NCBI GenBank assembly: GCA_963575745.1
Contig: CAUYUJ010004725.1
Location: 540,976 to 562,332 of the forward strand
Source: Prorocentrum cordatum
Taxonomy: Eukaryota; Sar; Dinophyceae; Prorocentrales; Prorocentraceae
DNA: 21,357 nucleotides
Reading direction: 5' to 3'
Positions 17,558 to 21,357 of the stretch are shown here, one piece after another. Under the pieces are notes generated by a model. The model did no database searches, was not told the DNA's origin, and worked only from the letters and a program-made list of their open reading frames with translations. Every line of letters starts with the position of its first letter. Within the stretch, counting starts at the first letter, position 1. The position numbers and the translations under genes are program-made.

Positions 17558-18436
17558 TCATTCACGTGCATATGCCCGCGCATCTTTTTTGTCAAGGCAA
17601 AGAAAAGAATTCCCTCGGCGCCGCGTCCGAAGCACCATGGGGAGCACGAGTGACAAGTGCTTCAAGCGGCACCTCGCGACCTGCACCCCAGCTTTAACCG
17701 TCCGCACTTCGCATCGGGTCTCAACCTCGGGCGCAAACATGTTTTGCAAAAAGTCAACGCCCGCGCCGTTCACACTGGGTTTCGAGCGCCGGTATCGACA
17801 AGAGTCTCTTGGGGGCTCTCCTTTTTCAGCGTAAAAAAAGGGGGAAATGCTGTCGAATTTGAAAATTTTGGTTTTTGGTTGTTTTTGTGCGCTGTCACGG
17901 TTCTTCCGGGGGTTCTCTGTGGTTCTCAGTCCACTCCGTGGCTGGGTTCTGCAGGGTTCTCTTGGGGGTTCTCCTTTTTCAGCGTCGCGCCTGAGAAGGT
18001 GCCGGATTTCCGCCGTTTGAGCCTCGGCGGCGAAGAAAGAGGAATGATGCGAGGCAGATGGCGGGGTTTCTGACGCCGCGACCCTATCTGAGCGATTTGT
18101 GCTGCTCCCTGCAGCGTTCCGAGCGATTCCTGCTACGGGTGCTGTCCCGAGCTCCGCGAATGAATCCAGCGCGCCGCCAAGGACCAATCGCACGGGCAAC
18201 GACAACTCCCTCCACTTGAACGCCCGCGCCCCTCCTCCCCCCTCCTCCTCCCCCTCCTCCTCCTCGAGCCTTGAACCCCCGGGCCCCCCGGCCGCCCGAG
18301 CAAGAACAGGCAACCGCTCCGGTCGAAGAGACCGTCCCCGGGGAGGAAAGGGGCCCAGACCTCCGACGTCTTGACACTCACCCTTGTTGCAGGGGGGGAG
18401 AACGAGCAGGAAACATAGATGTATATATGTATTCAT
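17558..18436 (-). CDS. Hypothetical 292-aa frame, doubtful
   Basis: This is the longest open frame not made of simple repeats. Upstream of the ATG at 18434-18436 the frame stays open for 60 more codons, to 18616. The first residues (MNTYIHLCFLLVLPPC) are hydrophobic and could pass for a signal sequence, but they are encoded by the left arm of the inverted repeat at 18419-18890. Further on come a Glu/Gly run and two copies of AEKGEPPR (DNA repeats near 17805 and 17960). I recognise no domain. No splice site, promoter or poly-A signal supports it, and the neighbourhood is repetitive. A chance frame is the likelier reading. Confidence 0.15.
   Translation of the reverse strand: MNTYIHLCFLLVLPPCNKGECQDVGGLGPFPPRGRSLRPERLPVLARAAGGPGGSRLEEEEGEEEGGGGARAFKWRELSLPVRLVLGGALDSFAELGTAPVAGIARNAAGSSTNRSDRVAASETPPSASHHSSFFAAEAQTAEIRHLLRRDAEKGEPPREPCRTQPRSGLRTTENPRKNRDSAQKQPKTKIFKFDSISPFFYAEKGEPPRDSCRYRRSKPSVNGAGVDFLQNMFAPEVETRCEVRTVKAGVQVARCRLKHLSLVLPMVLRTRRRGNSFLCLDKKDARAYARE
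17803..17990 (+). repeat. tctcttgggggttctccttt repeats
   Basis: The stretch (g/t)tctcttgggggctctccttt plus ttcagcgt occurs at 17803-17832 and at 17958-17987. Shorter gggttctct pieces lie between. Confidence 0.7.
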
Positions 18437-18890
18437 GGGGGTGACTGCAATGGGGATGCGATGGGAGGGGGGATCGCGAGTGCATTCGCTCGACACGCTC
18501 GCTCCGGTCGCACATCGCTTGAAGGCGTACGCTTTCCTGAAACCAGCGATCGATCTCCGAATCCTCGAACCGTTCGGCGTGAGTGCTTCCTCAAGCGGTT
18601 GGGGCGCGAGGGCCACTGTAACCTCGGAAGTTCCGCCATACTAGGAAAGAAGATGTCGGGCCGAAGATGTGGCCAGGGAAGGCTCCGGTGGCGTGACTTA
18701 CAGCTCGTTCCCTCCCGTAGGTTCTTCCGGTTTGGCCTGCACCGCCCGACCCGGGGCCGGCTTACCTTCTGTACACATCTGCGAATCGTCCCGAAACCCA
18801 GCAGACCAAGCGAGTGCACCCACGATCCCCGCACACAACCACCGCCCCCCCCTCGCAGTCACCCCCTATGAATACACATATATATATATA
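18419..18890. mobile_element. ~470-bp element with ~80-bp inverted repeats
   Basis: The left arm (18419-18500: tgtattcatgggggtgactgc..., ggggatcgcgagtgcattcgct) and right arm (about 18800-18885, reverse complement: gtattcatagggggtgactgc..., ggggatcgtgggtgcactcgct) match in order, with a few indels. The peptide YIC-GGDC can be read from both arms in opposite directions. The right arm runs into a TA microsatellite (18880-18920). The interior has no recognised gene. It looks like an aged MITE or foldback element. Confidence 0.7.
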
Positions 18891-18921
18891 TATATGTATG
18901 TATATATATATATATATATGT
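18880..18921. repeat. (TA)n microsatellite
   Basis: cacatatatatatatatatg and tatatatatatatatatatg runs at the outer edge of the right inverted-repeat arm. Confidence 0.9.
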
Positions 18922-18974
18922 CCTGGACTTCGGAACAAACGTTCTGCTCGCGTCAAGGACCTTCGAGCAAAGCG

Positions 18975-19345
18975 CCCTCCTCCTCCTCCTCCTCCTCCTC
19001 CTCCTCCTCCTGTTCCTCCGCCCCCTCCCTTCTCCTGCTCCTGCTCCTCCTCCTCATCCTCCTGCTCCCCCTCCCCCTCCGCACCCCCATGCCCCTCCTC
19101 ACGATCCCCCGCCTCCTCCTCCTCCTGTTCCTCCTCCTCATCCTCGTTCCTGTCATTTCCCTCGCTCACGCCATCCTCCTCCTCGTCCTCAATCTCTTAG
19201 ACATCATCCTCCTCATCCTTGTCGTCATCCTTCACCTCATCGTCCTGATCCCCTTGCTTCCTCCCCCAGTCCTCCTCCTCCTCCTCCTCCTCCTCCTCCT
19301 CCTTCTCCTCTTCCTCCCCCTCTTCCTCCTCAACCCTGGTTTCCC
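18975..19345. repeat. 370-bp pyrimidine tract (CTC/CCT/TCC)
   Basis: Near-continuous C/T on the plus strand, with pure CTC at 18975-19010 and 19266-19305. Both strands are open in at least one frame (Ser/Pro/Leu or Glu). Such tracts can form triplex or H-DNA. Confidence 0.95.
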
Positions 19346-19386
19346 AGGGCGAGTTTCACCACTTTTGGAGGCGCAGCCCCGCCGGC

Positions 19387-20132
19387 GATGTTGGGCATGA
19401 AAACGAGCAAACCGCCTGAGACATCCCCATTAACGGACCGCGAGCGAGCCCGTGCAACCACCCCTGGCGGCTCCCCTTAGGGGTGCTGAAACCAGCGCCC
19501 CGCCTGAGACATCCTCACAATCTGCTCTCCAAGCGAAGGATGTTGAGCCCAGAAACAGGCGAACCGCCTGAGACATCCCCACAAAATGGCCGCGAACGAG
19601 CCCGTGCAAACACCCCTGGCGGCTCCCCTTACGGGTGCTGAAACCAGCGCCCCGCCTGAGACATCCTCACAATCTGCTCTCCAAGCAAAGGATGTTGAGC
19701 CCAGAAACAAGCAAACCGCCTGAGACATCCCCACAAAATGGCCGCGAACGAGCCCGTGCAACCACCCCTGGCGGCTCCCCGTAGGGGTGCTGAAATGAGC
19801 GCCTCGCTCGAGACATCCTCCAAATCTGCTCCGAAAGCGAAGGATGTTGGGCACAGAAACAGGCAAACCGCCTGAAACATCCCCACAAAATGGCCGCGAA
19901 CGAGCCCGTGCAACCACCCCTGGCGGCTCCCCCTAGGGGTGCTGAAACCAGCGCCCCGCTTGAGACATCCTCACCATCTGCTTTCCAAGCGAAGGATGTT
20001 GAGCCCAGAAACAGGCAAACCGCCTGAGACATCCCCACAAAATGGCCGCGAACGAGCCCGTGCAACCACCCCTGGCGGCTCCCTTTAGGGGTGCTGAAAC
20101 CAGCGCCCCGCTTGAGACATCCTCCAAATCTG
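19387..20132 (+). repeat. 152-bp tandem array, about five copies
   Basis: The landmark ggctccc occurs at 19469, 19621, 19773, 19925 and 20077, exactly 152 bp apart. gatgttg begins units at 19387 and 19539. Copies are very similar, so the array is young or homogenised. Each unit contains gcctgagacatcc twice and a hairpin cacccct/aggggtg. Because 152 is not a multiple of three, a minus-strand frame passes through all three frames of the unit and still meets few stops, giving frames of 146 to 408 aa. Confidence 0.95.
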
Positions 20133-20140
20133 ATGTGTGT

Positions 20141-20492
20141 TGAGTAAGTCTGAGTATGAGTAGGTCTGAGTATGTGTATGCCTGAGTATGAGTAAGTCTG
20201 TGTATGAGTAAGTCTGTGTATGAGTAAGTCTGGGTATGAGTAGGTCTGTGTATGAGAAAGTCTGTGTATGTGTACGTCTGGGTATGAGTAAGTCTGAGTA
20301 TGAGTAATACTGTGTATGAGTAAGTCTGGTATGAGTAAGTCTGTGTATGAGTACGTCTGGGTGTGAGTAAGTCTGTGTACGAGTAAGTCTGTGTATGAGT
20401 ATGTCTGAGTGTGAGTAAGTCTGAGTATGAGTAGGTCTGAGTATGAGTAAGTCTGAGTATGAGTAAGTCTGAGTATGAGTAGGTCTGTGTAT
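20141..20492 (+). repeat. 16-bp minisatellite, about 22 copies
   Basis: Unit tctgagtatgagtaag with variants tctgtgtatgagtaag, tctgggtatgagtacg and so on. It abuts the 152-bp array directly. On the minus strand it reads as THTQTYSYTDLLIHRL-type repeats, which extend the 397- and 408-aa frames. Confidence 0.95.
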
Positions 20493-20546
20493 GAGGAAAG
20501 AGGAGGAGGGGAGGAGGAAAGAGGAGGAGGGAGAGGGAGTAGGAGG
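20493..20546. repeat. GGA/GAA purine tract
   Basis: gaggaaagaggaggagggga-type sequence just after the 16-bp array. Confidence 0.85.
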
Positions 20547-20591
20547 CGTCCAAGTAATAACAAGAACCCCATCTTAGGATATGGGGAAAAA

Positions 20592-21170
20592 TTGAACGAA
20601 CAACATGTAACCAGCCACACTTTTGACGATCGCTTTGCACTTGTTGCGCGCAACCTCTCGGCTTGCACAAGCGCATCGCTTGCGCGCGGTCGACTGCGGC
20701 TGAGCAGAGTGCCCGCCGCAATCCAAGACCGCCCAAGACCGCCCAAAATGAACTGCTGCACGTAGACGGCGCATGATGGAACAAGGAATCCTGCACGTGG
20801 CCGGCGCACGCAAAGGGCGCAAACTTGAAGGTTGCGCGCGAACAGAACGTCACCAGGCACGCAATCGATGATTGTGTTACACTGGCGTCGCGCAACCCCG
20901 CGTCTTGTACATTTTTACCGCTCGCAACCAAGATAACCCAAAACGGCCCAGGATGAATGGCTGCGCTTACACGGCGCAAGATGGAACGCGGAGGGTTGCA
21001 AGTAAACGGTACAAACTTGAAACTTGCAAGTGGACAGCATGTAACTGGGTGCAGTTTCGATGAGTGCGTTGTTACGGTTGTGTACAAACTCTCGCCTTCC
21101 ACAATTGTGCCACTTGCCCGCGATCGACCGCGTTTGAGCACAACGTCCGCGAAAATCAAGGCCGCCCAAG
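20592..21170 (+). repeat. A/B satellite array, segment 4
   Basis: It starts near the beginning of a B monomer (acatgtaacc...cacttttgacgatcg). Anchors cttgaa are at 20824 and 21016 (spacing 192), followed by a B monomer that ends at gatgaacaac, the same junction as at 15143. The A monomer here carries the hairpin gcaatc-gat-gattg near 20861. Confidence 0.85.
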
Positions 21171-21303
21171 ATGAACAACAGAGGCCCCAGGAGGCTCCAG
21201 TGCCATAACAACCGCCGATGATGATGGTGGAATCGGGGCAAACTTGGGCAACATCGGCCGGCGTTATGGCACCAGGGCCTCATGGGAGCGTCCTGGATTG
21301 ATT
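21171..21303 (+). repeat. X unit with 20-bp hairpin arms
   Basis: agaggccccaggaggctcc leads into arms 21201-21220 and 21252-21271, reverse-complementary at 17 of 20 (tgccataac...ccgatg). The right part (aatcggggcaaacttgggca to catgggagcg, 21231-21290) matches the X units at 15191 and 15505. Confidence 0.7.
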
Positions 21304-21357
21304 TGGACGCCCGAAATGGGAACGGAAAGAATTGGTACAATGCCCAACAACAAATGT
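21304..21357. mobile_element. Left end of a second copy of the 5302 element, cut by the window
   Basis: tggacgcccgaaatgggaac and the following bases match 5302-5355 with a few differences, up to the last base of the window (caacaacaaatgt). The rest of the element would lie outside. Confidence 0.85.

Larger units (their letters stand above)
17088..20591. other. 3.5-kb composite block interrupting the array
   Basis: The A/B array stops at 17087 (acttgaa) and resumes at about 20592 (attgaacgaacaacatgtaacc). Rejoined, the anchor-to-anchor distance is 233 bp, close to a normal B. TTGAA occurs on both edges, but a 9-bp piece of monomer is missing on the right, so a target duplication is only possible. 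The block is made of the smaller elements listed next. Confidence 0.6.

Noticed and set aside
19667-21159. 397- and 408-aa minus-strand frames
   Set aside because: They run from the A/B array through the 16-bp and 152-bp repeats. Neither period is a multiple of three, and several frames are open at once, so this is a repeat effect.

Overview
The window reads as repeat-dense, non-coding eukaryotic nuclear DNA. It has long GC-rich stretches and is packed with microsatellites (CATA, CTC/GAG, TA, GT), poly-C/poly-G tracts, minisatellites and foldback (inverted-repeat) elements. A degenerate CCCTAAA-like patch lies at 11790-11850. I see no operons, ribosome-binding sites, rRNA, tRNA or CRISPR. A large, GC-rich, repeat-rich protist or algal genome would fit, but I cannot name the organism. 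No open reading frame is recognisable as a known protein. Most long frames are by-products of GC-rich repeats that stay open in several frames at once.

Left part (1-7640). Purine and pyrimidine tracts, two copies of a dispersed palindrome-rich repeat (1259-1600, 2820-2985), and a 36-bp minisatellite (2170-2328) come first. Next are a three-copy 242-bp tandem array (3237-3990) and a 209-bp element with 46-bp terminal inverted repeats (5302-5510), one end of which recurs at the right edge of the window. A degenerate duplicated GGCC-rich family (5527-6065), a 0.7-kb CATA microsatellite and one quiet, low-repeat stretch (7160-7640) complete this part.

Middle (7690-10660). A 1.2-kb foldback element (8157-9353) has imperfect terminal inverted repeats, triplets of a Pol III B-box-like sequence in opposite orientation on each side, and a CCCCACTGT minisatellite core. 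It is followed by a 28-46-bp repeat array that is itself interrupted by a 199-bp inverted-repeat element (9864-10062).

Right part (10691-21170). The backbone is one satellite-like array made of two alternating related monomers, A (about 190 bp) and B (about 235 bp). Large insertions split it: a 1.8-kb block carrying a heptamer satellite (11510-13305), a 0.9-kb element with 17-bp terminal inverted repeats and a 6-bp AGTGCC target duplication (14196-15104), a GGCC-rich block (15144-15660) and a 3.5-kb composite block (17088-20591). When the first and last of these are removed in thought, the split monomers rejoin at nearly the normal B length. This nested-insertion history is the main structure of the window. 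Nothing here is a gene system in the usual sense. The interest lies in several non-autonomous mobile-element candidates that carry tandem repeats inside them.
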